A DNA stretch of 64,000 bases. Origin: an uncultured Porphyromonadaceae bacterium. GTDB taxonomy: Bacteria > Bacteroidota > Bacteroidia > Bacteroidales > Muribaculaceae. A program made the translations under genes and the position numbers. Positions 9,072 to 17,311 of the stretch are shown here, one piece after another; positions within the stretch are counted from its first letter, which is position 1, and the number at the start of each line of letters is the position of its first letter. The notes beneath the pieces are model-generated. The model did no database searches. It was not told the DNA's origin and was given only the letters and a program-made list of their open reading frames with translations. The stretch lies in contig CAMWRH010000001.1 of assembly GCA_947176605.1 (NCBI GenBank), forward strand, positions 1 to 64,000, given 5' to 3'.

Positions 9072-10040
9072 ATGGCTTTTGACTATCAGACACATCTCAC
9101 CACGCATGATTCGGGAGTCCCGATAGTGGACTTTTCCGACAGGAGTGAGATGGCTCCATATCTTGACGAACCCAAGGCCATGTATGTCGGAGCCCCCGGC
9201 AAACACGGTTATCTGCGTCTCGGCTTCGAAATTGACGCAAGGGGGAAGTCGATTCTGCGCGATCTTGACCGCAGGGCACCTCTTATCGTACAGCAGGCCC
9301 TGTATTTCGACAAGGGTATGCCGGAAATGCCATGTGTATACATCCTGTCGTCAGGAGGCCCGAATGTAGAAGGCGACCGCTACGAACAGGAAATTACCCT
9401 CAAACCGGGGGCTTTCGCATGGGTCAGCACCGGCGCGGCTACCAAGATAGCCGAAATGACACATAATTACTCCGGCATGCGGCAGAAAATCGTGCTGGAG
9501 AAGGATTCATATCTTGAGTATATGCCCGAGCCGGTCTATCCATGCCGTCATGCCCGGTTTATTTCCGACACCGAGATCGTGGCGGATCCTACCGCGTCGC
9601 TGTTCTATTCGGAGATATTCATGGGTGGGCGCAAGTATTACAAGGATGGCGAACTGTTTGAATACGACATCCTGTCCGTATGCAGCCATGCACGGCGCCC
9701 CGACGGGACGCCACTGTTTCTCGAAAAATTCATAATCAGTCCTGATACCTTGAATCCGCGTCAGCTTGGCGTGATGGGTAAATACGACGTGTTTGCCAAT
9801 GTGATTGTGCTTGCTCCCCGCGAGATAGCAGACCGGATTTATAATGCCACAGATCCTTATATCGACAGAGAGAGGCATCTGGCATGCGGCATTACGCATT
9901 TGCCTAACGGAGCCGGACTGCTGTTTAAGGTGCTCGGGATGGAGGCCGGTCCGGTAAAACAGACCGTAAGGGAGTTTCTGGCCGTATTCCGCAAGGAAGC
10001 CAAAGGGCGCGAGCTGCCTGAGGAATTCCCCTGGCGATAA
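9072..10040 (+). CDS. ureD: Urease accessory protein UreD (UreH)
   Basis: UreD is the scaffold that binds apo-urease and channels nickel from UreG/UreF to the active site. The family is weakly conserved. The call rests on length (322 residues), on position directly after ureG, and on segments such as GAFAWVSTGAATKI and FLEKFIISPDTLNPRQLGVMGKYDVFANVI. The ATG at 9072 is chosen; a GTG at 9024 in the same frame would add 16 residues that do not look conserved. It is the last gene of the accessory block, and a hairpin follows at 10061-10099. Confidence 0.9.
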   Translation: MAFDYQTHLTTHDSGVPIVDFSDRSEMAPYLDEPKAMYVGAPGKHGYLRLGFEIDARGKSILRDLDRRAPLIVQQALYFDKGMPEMPCVYILSSGGPNVEGDRYEQEITLKPGAFAWVSTGAATKIAEMTHNYSGMRQKIVLEKDSYLEYMPEPVYPCRHARFISDTEIVADPTASLFYSEIFMGGRKYYKDGELFEYDILSVCSHARRPDGTPLFLEKFIISPDTLNPRQLGVMGKYDVFANVIVLAPREIADRIYNATDPYIDRERHLACGITHLPNGAGLLFKVLGMEAGPVKQTVREFLAVFRKEAKGRELPEEFPWR

Positions 10041-10060
10041 ACTGAATTGACAGATATGAT

Positions 10061-10099
10061 CATCCCCCGCTTCAGCCGGATCCGGCGAGGCGGGGGATG
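10061..10099. terminator. Bidirectional terminator, ureD / small membrane protein
   Basis: CATCCCCCG (10061-10069) pairs with CGGGGGATG (10091-10099), and the interior carries the palindrome GCCGGATCCGGC. It lies in the 92-bp gap between two convergent genes and could stop both transcripts. Confidence 0.65.
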
Positions 10100-10132
10100 T
10101 TGTGTCGTATGGATTGGTGAGAAACGCTCTGT

Positions 10133-10735
10133 CTACGGGCGCCGTCGTGCCACTTCAGGATCCGGGTGCGTCAGAGTGAGATGGGATATGACGGGAATCC
10201 TGAAGAATCCGGTGGCAAGTTCGATATCGATTATATCGCTTTTTCTAATGCGGCTGTATTCCGAGTAGGGGAGCTGCAGATCCTTAGTACGGCCATCCGG
10301 GAATGTCACCTGTATGAAATACACCTTATATGGCGCACCGCGTGAATAGGAACGACGCCCGTTGCGCTCGGTGCGATGATGCAGCTTGTAATATCGTGAG
10401 GTCACCTTCACTTTCTCTATATGAGAGGTATCATCATCGCGCCCCCAGTAATTGATTGAATAAAAGGCAGCCAGGAGCACTCCGGCAGCCAGAATGGCAT
10501 GCACGGCAGCGTTGATCCACATATTACGCGAATCAGTAAGCCATATCCACAATTTCCAACCCATGAAAGAGGTGCCGATTCCCAATACGGCGGCCACCGA
10601 TACGGGAATCCAGCCGTTGATCAGCGTATCATGCTGAAGGGCAACCGACAGTCCGAAACATCCTAAAGCCGCCAGACACACTATCGTGCCCACAATGGCG
10701 CGGCCTACCACACGTCCTGAAACAGTAGAACTCAT
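10133..10735 (-). CDS. Uncharacterised membrane protein
   Basis: I do not recognise the family. The 200-residue product has about three hydrophobic segments in its first 95 residues, then a soluble basic domain with many Arg, Lys, Tyr and His (about 100-200). That domain contains PYKVYFIQVTFPDGRTKDLQ, which looks like beta-strands. The layout (membrane anchor plus small soluble domain) is common in Bacteroidales hypothetical proteins. It is the third gene behind the urea transporter and MFS permease on the same strand, 124 bp from the latter, so a link to the urease island is possible but not shown. Confidence 0.75.
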   Translation of the reverse strand: MSSTVSGRVVGRAIVGTIVCLAALGCFGLSVALQHDTLINGWIPVSVAAVLGIGTSFMGWKLWIWLTDSRNMWINAAVHAILAAGVLLAAFYSINYWGRDDDTSHIEKVKVTSRYYKLHHRTERNGRRSYSRGAPYKVYFIQVTFPDGRTKDLQLPYSEYSRIRKSDIIDIELATGFFRIPVISHLTLTHPDPEVARRRP

Positions 10736-10859
10736 TCAAATAAAGTGAAATCCGATTAAACTTAATACACAGGCCTCAACAGGACCGAAGACGGTGAGGA
10801 CACCAGCCCGTCTGCAAGCGGTAATATCCTCATTACATGAAGGAGAATGCCATGGCAAT

Positions 10860-12260
10860 TCATGACAATTCCTTCACCCGGCGACCGAAGATTGAAGTGA
10901 CTGCCGCTCCGATGGCCATGATGCCCGCAGAGAATGCCAGTACCGTCACACCGCCCCCGGCCTTAAGCAATAAGGGTACAAGGAATACTCCCGCCACAGC
11001 GCCGGCTTTGCCGATAGCTGCCGCAATGCCGGTGCCACGTCCTCTGACCTCGAGCGGATAAATGCGCGGGGGAAGAAGATATGTCACCAGATGAGGTCCT
11101 ATATTTAGAAACAATTCAAAAGCCATAAAGGATATAAGAGAAATCCAGACCGGCCAATGCATATGATAGGATAGCAGCAGAGCCACCAATGACACTGCAC
11201 ATGCCCAGAAACATGCCGATTGAAGTATTACAATCCTGACCTTTTTCATACATAGCCAAATGCCGATAAGGAAACCGGGCAGGATGATACATGATATCCA
11301 GAGTGTGGTCAACACTGACCTGGCCACGTCTTGAAGTCCGGTGGCGTCAGGAGAGTCGTGACCGATGCCAAGAGCCATCACCAGCACCGGGATAAACACT
11401 CCTATGCCGTATACTCCCAGACCCTCGCAACTCCAGGGGATACCGCTTAGGACAATCTGGTTGCGGAATTCCGTGTAGAAATCCGACTTTTTTCCTGTCG
11501 TATGCGGAACCGGTCGGGAGGGAGCGGAGGAATGCGACGCGGATGTGGAAATTGCCACATCGGGACCAAGCAACGAATGCAGGGCCGATTGTGCCTCAGC
11601 CTGCCGCCCGTGGCAGCTAAGCCATTTCGGACTTTCAAAGAAGTATATGCGGCTCAACAGCATCAACGCTGCAATCGCCGCAATGATCCACATCAGATGC
11701 GACCAATCAGGTGCCGTCCACCGCGATATGAGAAGAAACGAAAGGGCAGCCCCCAGGATATTGCCCACAGCCGCACCCGTCTTTACCATTCCGAGCATCA
11801 GCAGTTTATAGCGGTCGGGCATAAGTTCGGAGGTGTAGTCGGAATCAAGGCTATATTCTCCTCCAATACCGAATCCGCAGAAAAACAGGCATATCACCAG
11901 CACTGTCACGTCGGGCACGAGCACCGCGCACACCGATGAGGCAAGTACAATGCCCGGACAGAGACGGAAAAACAGCAGATAACCGTATCGGTCGCTTAGC
12001 CGGCCGAATACAAGCGACCCTACCATTATGCCTATCAGATCGGCAGCTCCTATAAGTCCCTGCACCCATGATGACATATGGGCATACGTTGTGGTAAGCG
12101 CCATCAGAGGTATTATGACACCGGCCACCGTAGCTACGGCGGTACCTATCATCTGGCCAAGTGCAGCCACTGCCGTAATCCACCAGTGGCGCCAGGAAAG
12201 AGGAGCGTCCGCAATGGTGTATTGCGGACGTCGGATATCTGAAATTACAGTCATATGCAT
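10860..12260 (-). CDS. MFS permease of the urease island
   Basis: Major facilitator with about 12 membrane segments and 466 residues. The motif-A region reads GSLVFGRLSDRYGYLLFF, and the segment GFGIGGEYSLDSDYTSELMP matches the metabolite:H+ symporter/sugar-porter type. A hydrophilic central loop (about residues 225-260) is rich in Ser and His. The substrate cannot be read from the sequence. It lies 62 bp behind the urea transporter on the same strand, so they are probably cotranscribed. Transport of a urea-related compound, or of something linked to nitrogen or pH balance, is plausible inference only. Confidence 0.85.
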   Translation of the reverse strand: MHMTVISDIRRPQYTIADAPLSWRHWWITAVAALGQMIGTAVATVAGVIIPLMALTTTYAHMSSWVQGLIGAADLIGIMVGSLVFGRLSDRYGYLLFFRLCPGIVLASSVCAVLVPDVTVLVICLFFCGFGIGGEYSLDSDYTSELMPDRYKLLMLGMVKTGAAVGNILGAALSFLLISRWTAPDWSHLMWIIAAIAALMLLSRIYFFESPKWLSCHGRQAEAQSALHSLLGPDVAISTSASHSSAPSRPVPHTTGKKSDFYTEFRNQIVLSGIPWSCEGLGVYGIGVFIPVLVMALGIGHDSPDATGLQDVARSVLTTLWISCIILPGFLIGIWLCMKKVRIVILQSACFWACAVSLVALLLSYHMHWPVWISLISFMAFELFLNIGPHLVTYLLPPRIYPLEVRGRGTGIAAAIGKAGAVAGVFLVPLLLKAGGGVTVLAFSAGIMAIGAAVTSIFGRRVKELS

Positions 12261-12322
12261 ATCAAAGATTAGAAGAGATATTGAGAGAGAGAGGCACGCC
12301 GTATCGACGCAACCCGCTCCCG

Positions 12323-13291
12323 TCAGCCCTTGGCCGGCGCAAACAGCTTATAGCCGGGCATGAGGAACAGCCATGTGCCGATACAGAAGGGTCCGGTCAA
12401 TGTGGCAAGTCCGATCGGGGCGAAAGCGGCGTTCATGCCGGCCTGTATGAACACGGTGGCCACGATGCCGAGAAGGGCCCATATCCATGTGCGCCAGTTG
12501 CCCGAATTGCAGAATGTGGAGCCAAGTGCGATACCGGTCAGCACTGCGGAGAATCCATACAGGCCTTCGGCGATATCAGCTGCCGGGCCTTTCCATACGA
12601 TAATGGTAAAGAGCGACACTGCCGAGGCAATCGCGGCCCACAGGGCTGCGCGCCAGGAGCATACTGCCAGTCCGGCGAGGAAGAAAACCCCGGTAACCCA
12701 GCTATTGATCAGGAATACCTGCCCGATACCTTTGAGCCAGTATACGACGAGGTGGCCGAAACCCATGTCGAGGTGCCCCACGGTCTCGATGGCGGCAGCA
12801 GGCACTGATTCAAACTCGGGAGCCATCCCGTGCATATAGCGGGCTGCGAGAAGGAAAAACCATGTGCAAAGCACAAACGGGAAGGTAAACGAACTGCAAC
12901 CGTAAGGAGCAAACACCTTATTCAGGGCAGTACGCACCCATGTCGTCATGGCGGCACAAAGTATCAGTGCAAGCCACATCCATATGGTATTTGCCATAAA
13001 GGTAGGAAATGCACATCCTACCAGTACGCCGTTGAATCCCCATAGACCCTGCGCTCCGTTATCGTCCGACAGGTGAAGGAAATATCCGGTCAGGGTAGAG
13101 ACAACGACACCTGTCACAGCGCCCCATGCGACGACTCCGAAACCCTCGGCATAGGCTCCCCAGAATATTCCGGCGAGAAAAAGAAGACCGGTCCACATGC
13201 TGTCCTGAAACATCACCTGACCGATACCACGCAGCACTGTCCGCGGGAAATCGCGCCATACAGTGGCATTTACATTCGTAGATTCATTCAT
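12323..13291 (-). CDS. Urea transporter (UT family)
   Basis: Channel-like urea permease of the UT/Yut family in the inner membrane. The 322-residue chain shows the internal repeat of this fold, with matching segments LWGFNGVLVGCAFPTF in the first half and LYGFSAVLTGIALGSTF in the second. Each lies before the pore helix, and membrane segments fill the rest. The location beside the urease genes agrees with a role in urea import. It is probably the first gene of a minus-strand operon with the MFS permease and the small membrane protein, and is divergent from the nickel importer. Confidence 0.93.
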   Translation of the reverse strand: MNESTNVNATVWRDFPRTVLRGIGQVMFQDSMWTGLLFLAGIFWGAYAEGFGVVAWGAVTGVVVSTLTGYFLHLSDDNGAQGLWGFNGVLVGCAFPTFMANTIWMWLALILCAAMTTWVRTALNKVFAPYGCSSFTFPFVLCTWFFLLAARYMHGMAPEFESVPAAAIETVGHLDMGFGHLVVYWLKGIGQVFLINSWVTGVFFLAGLAVCSWRAALWAAIASAVSLFTIIVWKGPAADIAEGLYGFSAVLTGIALGSTFCNSGNWRTWIWALLGIVATVFIQAGMNAAFAPIGLATLTGPFCIGTWLFLMPGYKLFAPAKG

Positions 13292-13715
13292 AATTCTTTA
13301 GCATTTAAGTGTGCGATGGTGGAATGGAACCGAACGGGCGAGCTGAGGGCGAGTGCCAGTGTATAGCTCTGACTAAGGGGCTGCGCCATCACTGCCTAAA
13401 ATCCATTATCTAATTTATTTAACATTTAAGTCAGAATTAGGTTGAGCCGGACGCTCATTTTCAGCAGATGTCGGGGCCGAATACGTGTTTCCCGGTGTAG
13501 GAGAGACGACCAGTCATACATATGCAGCGGATGAGCTAACCCGAATGCGTCCGGTGAAAATAAACAATGATTATCATTAAGGCGTTAAAAATCTTGAAAC
13601 CGGAATCTCAGCCTTCGCGCTTACCAGGATGCACCTGTCAGAGAACTGGAATTGAGAATGCCGGAGTATCACGTCCGGACACCGGATTATTTGTAAAACC
13701 AAAACCCATATTGTT
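13292..13715. other. Divergent control region, urea transporter / nickel importer
   Basis: 424 bp without a gene. It contains a 14-nt direct repeat TTTARCATTTAAGT (13297-13310 and 13418-13431, one mismatch), an inverted pair CTAATT/AATTAG (13410-13415, 13435-13440), and the Fur-type palindrome at 13566-13578. No cobalamin riboswitch boxes were seen. No exact primary-sigma promoter was found in either direction. Confidence 0.5.
13566..13578. promoter_or_regulatory. Candidate Fur-family operator (6-1-6 palindrome)
   Basis: AATGAT-T-ATCATT is a perfect 6-1-6 inverted repeat, the core form recognised by Fur-type metalloregulators (consensus like GATAAT-n-ATTATC). It lies about 140 bp upstream of the nickel-type ECF importer. 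A Fur-family regulator responding to nickel or another metal is the natural candidate. The regulator itself is not in this window. Confidence 0.5.
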
Positions 13716-14699
13716 ATGCACATGGCAGATGCCCTGATATCCACTCCTGTTGCGTTAGGAGCCGGAATCGTAGCCACCACATTGCTTGGAGTGGCAGGTT
13801 ACAAGGTAAATAAAGAGAAAGGTATCAATTCGCGGATAGTACCCCTGATGGGTGTGCTGGGCGCCTTTGTATTTGCGGCCCAAATGATAAATTTCACCAT
13901 ACCGGGCACGGGCTCATCGGGTCATATAATAGGAGGTGTGCTGCTTGCCGCATTCCTTGGACCCTGGGCCGCATTCCTTACGATCGCCTCCGTATTGATA
14001 ATCCAGTGCCTGGTCTTTGCCGACGGCGGACTCCTGGCATTAGGCTGCAATATAATCAATATGGGAGCCATGAGCACATTGGTGGCCTATCCATTGATAT
14101 TCCGTCCGCTTACACGCAACTGCCAGTCGACACCGCGGCTGCTCTGCGCATCGATAGTGGCGTGTCTGGTAGGGATTGAGGCCGGTGCCTGCTGCGTGAC
14201 GGCGGAGACCGAGCTGTCGGGCATCACCGCGCTCCCGACCGGGACGTTTCTGGCTCTGATGACCGGAATACATCTCGCCATCGGACTGGGCGAGGGACTT
14301 GCCACCGGAGCAATAATATCATTCGTGGTGAAAAGCAGGCCCGACCTGCTTGCTACCGCCGTGTCAGACTCGGCAGAGCCTCGCGGCAGCCTGAAGAAGG
14401 TGCTTATAGGATTCGGCGTTGCAGCCCTACTGATAGGCGGGGTGCTGGCCATATTCGCATCGGCCTATCCCGACGGACTTGAATGGAGCATACAGCAGCT
14501 TACCGGAAGTACCGAACTTCCCGCCCATCCCGACAAAGTGGCCGGAGTGCTGCAACACGTGCAGTCGGCCACATCGGTAATGCCCGATTATGACAGCTCA
14601 TTCTCCGGCATCATAGGAGCCGTAATGGTAGTGATACTCGTATGGAGCGTGACATCATTGCTTACCGCAGGGCGCCGTCATAAAACAGTCAGACAGTGA
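13716..14699 (+). CDS. cbiM: ECF nickel/cobalt importer, CbiM/NikM substrate component fused to NikN-like domain
   Basis: S-component of a metal ECF transporter. The N-terminus MHMADALIS keeps His2, whose main chain and side chain bind Ni2+ or Co2+ in this family. The CbiM part has about six membrane segments. The C-terminal part, from the AYPDGLEWSI segment (about residue 252), is a PDGLE/NikN-like domain with a terminal membrane helix, giving the NikMN fusion form usual for nickel systems. Location beside urease supports Ni2+ as substrate. The stop overlaps the next start (GTGA). Confidence 0.92.
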   Translation: MHMADALISTPVALGAGIVATTLLGVAGYKVNKEKGINSRIVPLMGVLGAFVFAAQMINFTIPGTGSSGHIIGGVLLAAFLGPWAAFLTIASVLIIQCLVFADGGLLALGCNIINMGAMSTLVAYPLIFRPLTRNCQSTPRLLCASIVACLVGIEAGACCVTAETELSGITALPTGTFLALMTGIHLAIGLGEGLATGAIISFVVKSRPDLLATAVSDSAEPRGSLKKVLIGFGVAALLIGGVLAIFASAYPDGLEWSIQQLTGSTELPAHPDKVAGVLQHVQSATSVMPDYDSSFSGIIGAVMVVILVWSVTSLLTAGRRHKTVRQ

Positions 14700-15502
14700 A
14701 CGGACTCGAAAAGGCATATCTGACCCTGCAGCGCCTTGAACAGCGCAACAGCGCCGGCACTCCGGCCATCGACGCAGGGGTAGGCATAGCGGTAAGTGTG
14801 GTATACCTTGCCGCTATGCTCAGTGTGCCTATGGGGCGCTTCTCGATGCTCATATGGTTTGCGCTTTATCCAATAATAGCCGCGGCCATTGCGGGGATCG
14901 GATTCGGCCGGATTCTGGTCAAATCACTGTATATCGTGCCGCTTGTGGCACTTATAGGTATCTTCAATCCAATCTACGACAAAGAGGCTGCATTCTGCAT
15001 AGGCAAAGTGACCGTAAGCCGTGGATGGCTTAGTTTTGCATCAATCATCCTGCGTGGCATGATGGCCATGCAATGCATCCTTATACTGATAGAGGAGTAC
15101 GGCTTTACCGGCATCTGCCACGCATTGCGCCGGATGGGAATCCCGGCATTCCTTACCGACCAGCTTCAATTCGTATACCGCTATATGTCGGTACTCCTTC
15201 TTGAAGCGCTGTCTATGCGTAGAGCAGCCGAAGCCCGCGGTTACGGCAGGCGCAATTATCCCGTAAAACTGTGGGGCACTATGACCGGACAGCTGTTTCT
15301 GCGCACTATCGACCGCTCCGAACGCATCAACCGCGCCATGCAGGCACGGGGATTTGAGGGCACATTGCCTGAATTGCACCGGGGTGCACATCATCGGCCC
15401 GGGACAGGCTCAATCATTTACGGTATCCTCATGTGTGCCGGTATTCTGGCACTGCGGCTGTATGACGTTTCGGGTGTGTTCGGATACTTTGCCGGGAGAT
15501 AA
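14696..15502 (+). CDS. cbiQ: ECF importer transmembrane component CbiQ/NikQ
   Basis: T-component that couples the metal-binding subunit to the ATPase. It has 268 residues and several membrane segments. The two cytoplasmic Ala-Arg-Gly coupling motifs are visible as AEARGYG and MQARGFEG, about 30 residues apart, as expected for helices that contact the ATPase. The start is GTG at 14696, overlapping the cbiM stop by 4 bp, which indicates translational coupling. The gene order M-Q-O matches nickel/cobalt ECF operons. Confidence 0.93.
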   Translation: MNGLEKAYLTLQRLEQRNSAGTPAIDAGVGIAVSVVYLAAMLSVPMGRFSMLIWFALYPIIAAAIAGIGFGRILVKSLYIVPLVALIGIFNPIYDKEAAFCIGKVTVSRGWLSFASIILRGMMAMQCILILIEEYGFTGICHALRRMGIPAFLTDQLQFVYRYMSVLLLEALSMRRAAEARGYGRRNYPVKLWGTMTGQLFLRTIDRSERINRAMQARGFEGTLPELHRGAHHRPGTGSIIYGILMCAGILALRLYDVSGVFGYFAGR

Positions 15503-15576
15503 GATGGCCCGATACCGACAGGATGCGATGGATCACGAATTGTCAGAACCAGAACCATAATCATATACTATCAGCC

Positions 15577-16293
15577 ATGAGTCATCATTTCATACGCTTC
15601 AGCGACGTGCATTACTCATATCCCGGCGGACATGAAGCCCTGCGCGGAGTGAATTTCCTTATCACACACGGTGAGAAGGTAGCCCTTCTGGGTCGTAACG
15701 GGGCCGGGAAGTCGACTCTGATACTTCTTACCGACGGGTTGCTGTCAGCCTCATCTGGAGAAGTAAATATCGGAGACGTGCCGGTCACGAAGAAGACTCT
15801 TCCGCTCGTGCGTCAGTCGGTGGGACTTGTGTTTCAGAATCCTGACGACCAGCTTTTCATGCCTACCGTAGAGGAGGACGTGGCATTCGGACCATTGAAT
15901 ATGGGGCTGCCCGCGGCGGAAGTGGAAAGGCGCATCGAAGCTGCGCTTGCTGCCGTCAAAGCCACCGACCTGCGCTCACGCAGCCCCATGCAGCTCTCGG
16001 GAGGCCAGAAGCGACGGGTGGCGATAGCAACTGTGCTCAGTATGGAGCCCAGCATACTGGTGCTCGATGAACCCACATCCAATCTTGATTTCGGAGCCCG
16101 AAATGATCTGATACGGCTGCTTTCCGACTTTGAGCATACCCAACTGATCGCCACCCATGATCTCGACATGGTGCGGAGGCTGTGCCCACGGTCGATCGTG
16201 CTTCATGAAGGGCGGGTGCTTGCCGATGGCCCCACGGCGGCCATCCTCGATGATCCGCAGGTGCGGCAGGCTCTGGGACTGACCGATGAGTGA
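15577..16293 (+). CDS. cbiO: ECF importer ATP-binding component CbiO/NikO
   Basis: ABC ATPase that drives the metal importer. Motifs in order: Walker A GRNGAGKST, Q-loop VFQNPDDQLF, signature LSGGQKRRVAIA, Walker B ILVLDEPTSNLD, and the switch ATHD. The start ATG 15577 (MSHHFIRF) is chosen because the ABC fold begins there. An upstream in-frame ATG at 15523 would add 18 polar residues that do not look like domain sequence. There is a single ATPase gene, so the transporter probably uses a CbiO homodimer. Confidence 0.94.
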   Translation: MSHHFIRFSDVHYSYPGGHEALRGVNFLITHGEKVALLGRNGAGKSTLILLTDGLLSASSGEVNIGDVPVTKKTLPLVRQSVGLVFQNPDDQLFMPTVEEDVAFGPLNMGLPAAEVERRIEAALAAVKATDLRSRSPMQLSGGQKRRVAIATVLSMEPSILVLDEPTSNLDFGARNDLIRLLSDFEHTQLIATHDLDMVRRLCPRSIVLHEGRVLADGPTAAILDDPQVRQALGLTDE

Positions 16294-16388
16294 ACCGTTG
16301 CGCCCGCAAAACAGTTAAGTAGGTGTATATGATATTCACTTCATCACGCAAGGACTCCACTTCCCTGCGTGGCTAAACTGTCAGCTTT

Positions 16389-17225
16389 ATGAGAAAATAT
16401 AAAATCTACTCCCCGGCAGAGACTCATCGCCGCAAGGTGCTGTATCTGTGCATCCATATGTTTGTGCTGCTCCTGTCGATAATCCTTATCGTGATTATCT
16501 CAATAGATACGTTCAAGAATATAGCGTTCTATCGGGAACCTCAGTTTGAGCAACTTGATTTCTGGATTTGCGTACTGTTTCTGGCCGATTTCTTTATCGA
16601 ATGGTTTCTGGCCGAGCGGAAATGGCGCTATCTGGGGACGCACTTCCTGTTTCTGCTCGTAGCCATACCGTATACGGCCATCATCAATCACTACGGACTT
16701 ACTTTTTCGCCAAAGGTAGAGTATCTGTTGCGGTATGTGCCACTGGTGCGAGGCGGCTATGCCCTGGCTATGGTAGTGACGTGGCTCACCTCCAACAAGG
16801 CTACCGGCCTGTTTCTCTCATACCTGGTATCACTTGTGGCCACGCTTTACTTTTCAAGCGTAGTGTTCTTCGTATTCGAGCAGGATGTCAACCCGCTGGT
16901 CAATACATATGGCAATGCCCTCTGGTGGGCGGCTATGGACATGACGACGGTAGGCTCCAACATAGTGGCGGTCACGCCGGTGGGTATGGTGCTCTCGGTG
17001 CTTCTTGCCGCGCTCGGCATGATGCTCTTCCCGATATTCACCGTCTATGTCACCAACCTGATCCAAGGTCAGCAGCAACGCGGCTGGATAATCGGTCAGG
17101 GCAACTTCCTCCCTGAACAGGACGACAACACACCGCAATCCGCCGGTATCGCCTCCGCTCCACAGAGAGACTCGCATCCTTCCTCAGCTCCGGATAACAT
17201 ATCAGGGGACTCTTCCCCCAAGTAA
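16389..17225 (+). CDS. Potassium-channel-like ion transporter with atypical pore motif
   Basis: Membrane protein of 278 residues with a six-segment voltage-gated-channel-like layout: hydrophobic segments in the first 130 residues, then a helix, a pore loop and a final helix. The pore loop reads MTTVGSNIVAV where K+ channels have TVGYG, so the Tyr-Gly pair of the selectivity filter is Ser-Asn. The last 50 residues are hydrophilic, Pro/Ser/Gln-rich and probably cytoplasmic. The gene follows cbiO after 95 bp on the same strand. Ion selectivity is uncertain; K+ or non-selective cation conduction are both possible. Confidence 0.8.
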   Translation: MRKYKIYSPAETHRRKVLYLCIHMFVLLLSIILIVIISIDTFKNIAFYREPQFEQLDFWICVLFLADFFIEWFLAERKWRYLGTHFLFLLVAIPYTAIINHYGLTFSPKVEYLLRYVPLVRGGYALAMVVTWLTSNKATGLFLSYLVSLVATLYFSSVVFFVFEQDVNPLVNTYGNALWWAAMDMTTVGSNIVAVTPVGMVLSVLLAALGMMLFPIFTVYVTNLIQGQQQRGWIIGQGNFLPEQDDNTPQSAGIASAPQRDSHPSSAPDNISGDSSPK

Positions 17226-17238
17226 TCCAAATACTGAT

Positions 17239-17295
17239 CAAATGCAAATACCTCCGCCTGACTGACAGTCAATTGGGCGGAGGTATTTGCATTTG
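17239..17295. terminator. Long bidirectional hairpin terminator
   Basis: A perfect 20-bp inverted repeat (17239-17258 with 17276-17295) with a 17-nt loop lies between the convergent channel gene and MurF-like gene. There is no strong T-run on either side, but the stem is long enough to act as a transcript end or barrier. Confidence 0.7.
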
Positions 17296-17311
17296 TGTAA
17301 ACAAGGGTGGG

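Noticed and set aside
13292..13715. Cobalamin riboswitch upstream of cbiM
   Set aside because: No B12-box or other conserved cobalamin-aptamer segments are visible, and the neighbouring urease points to nickel.
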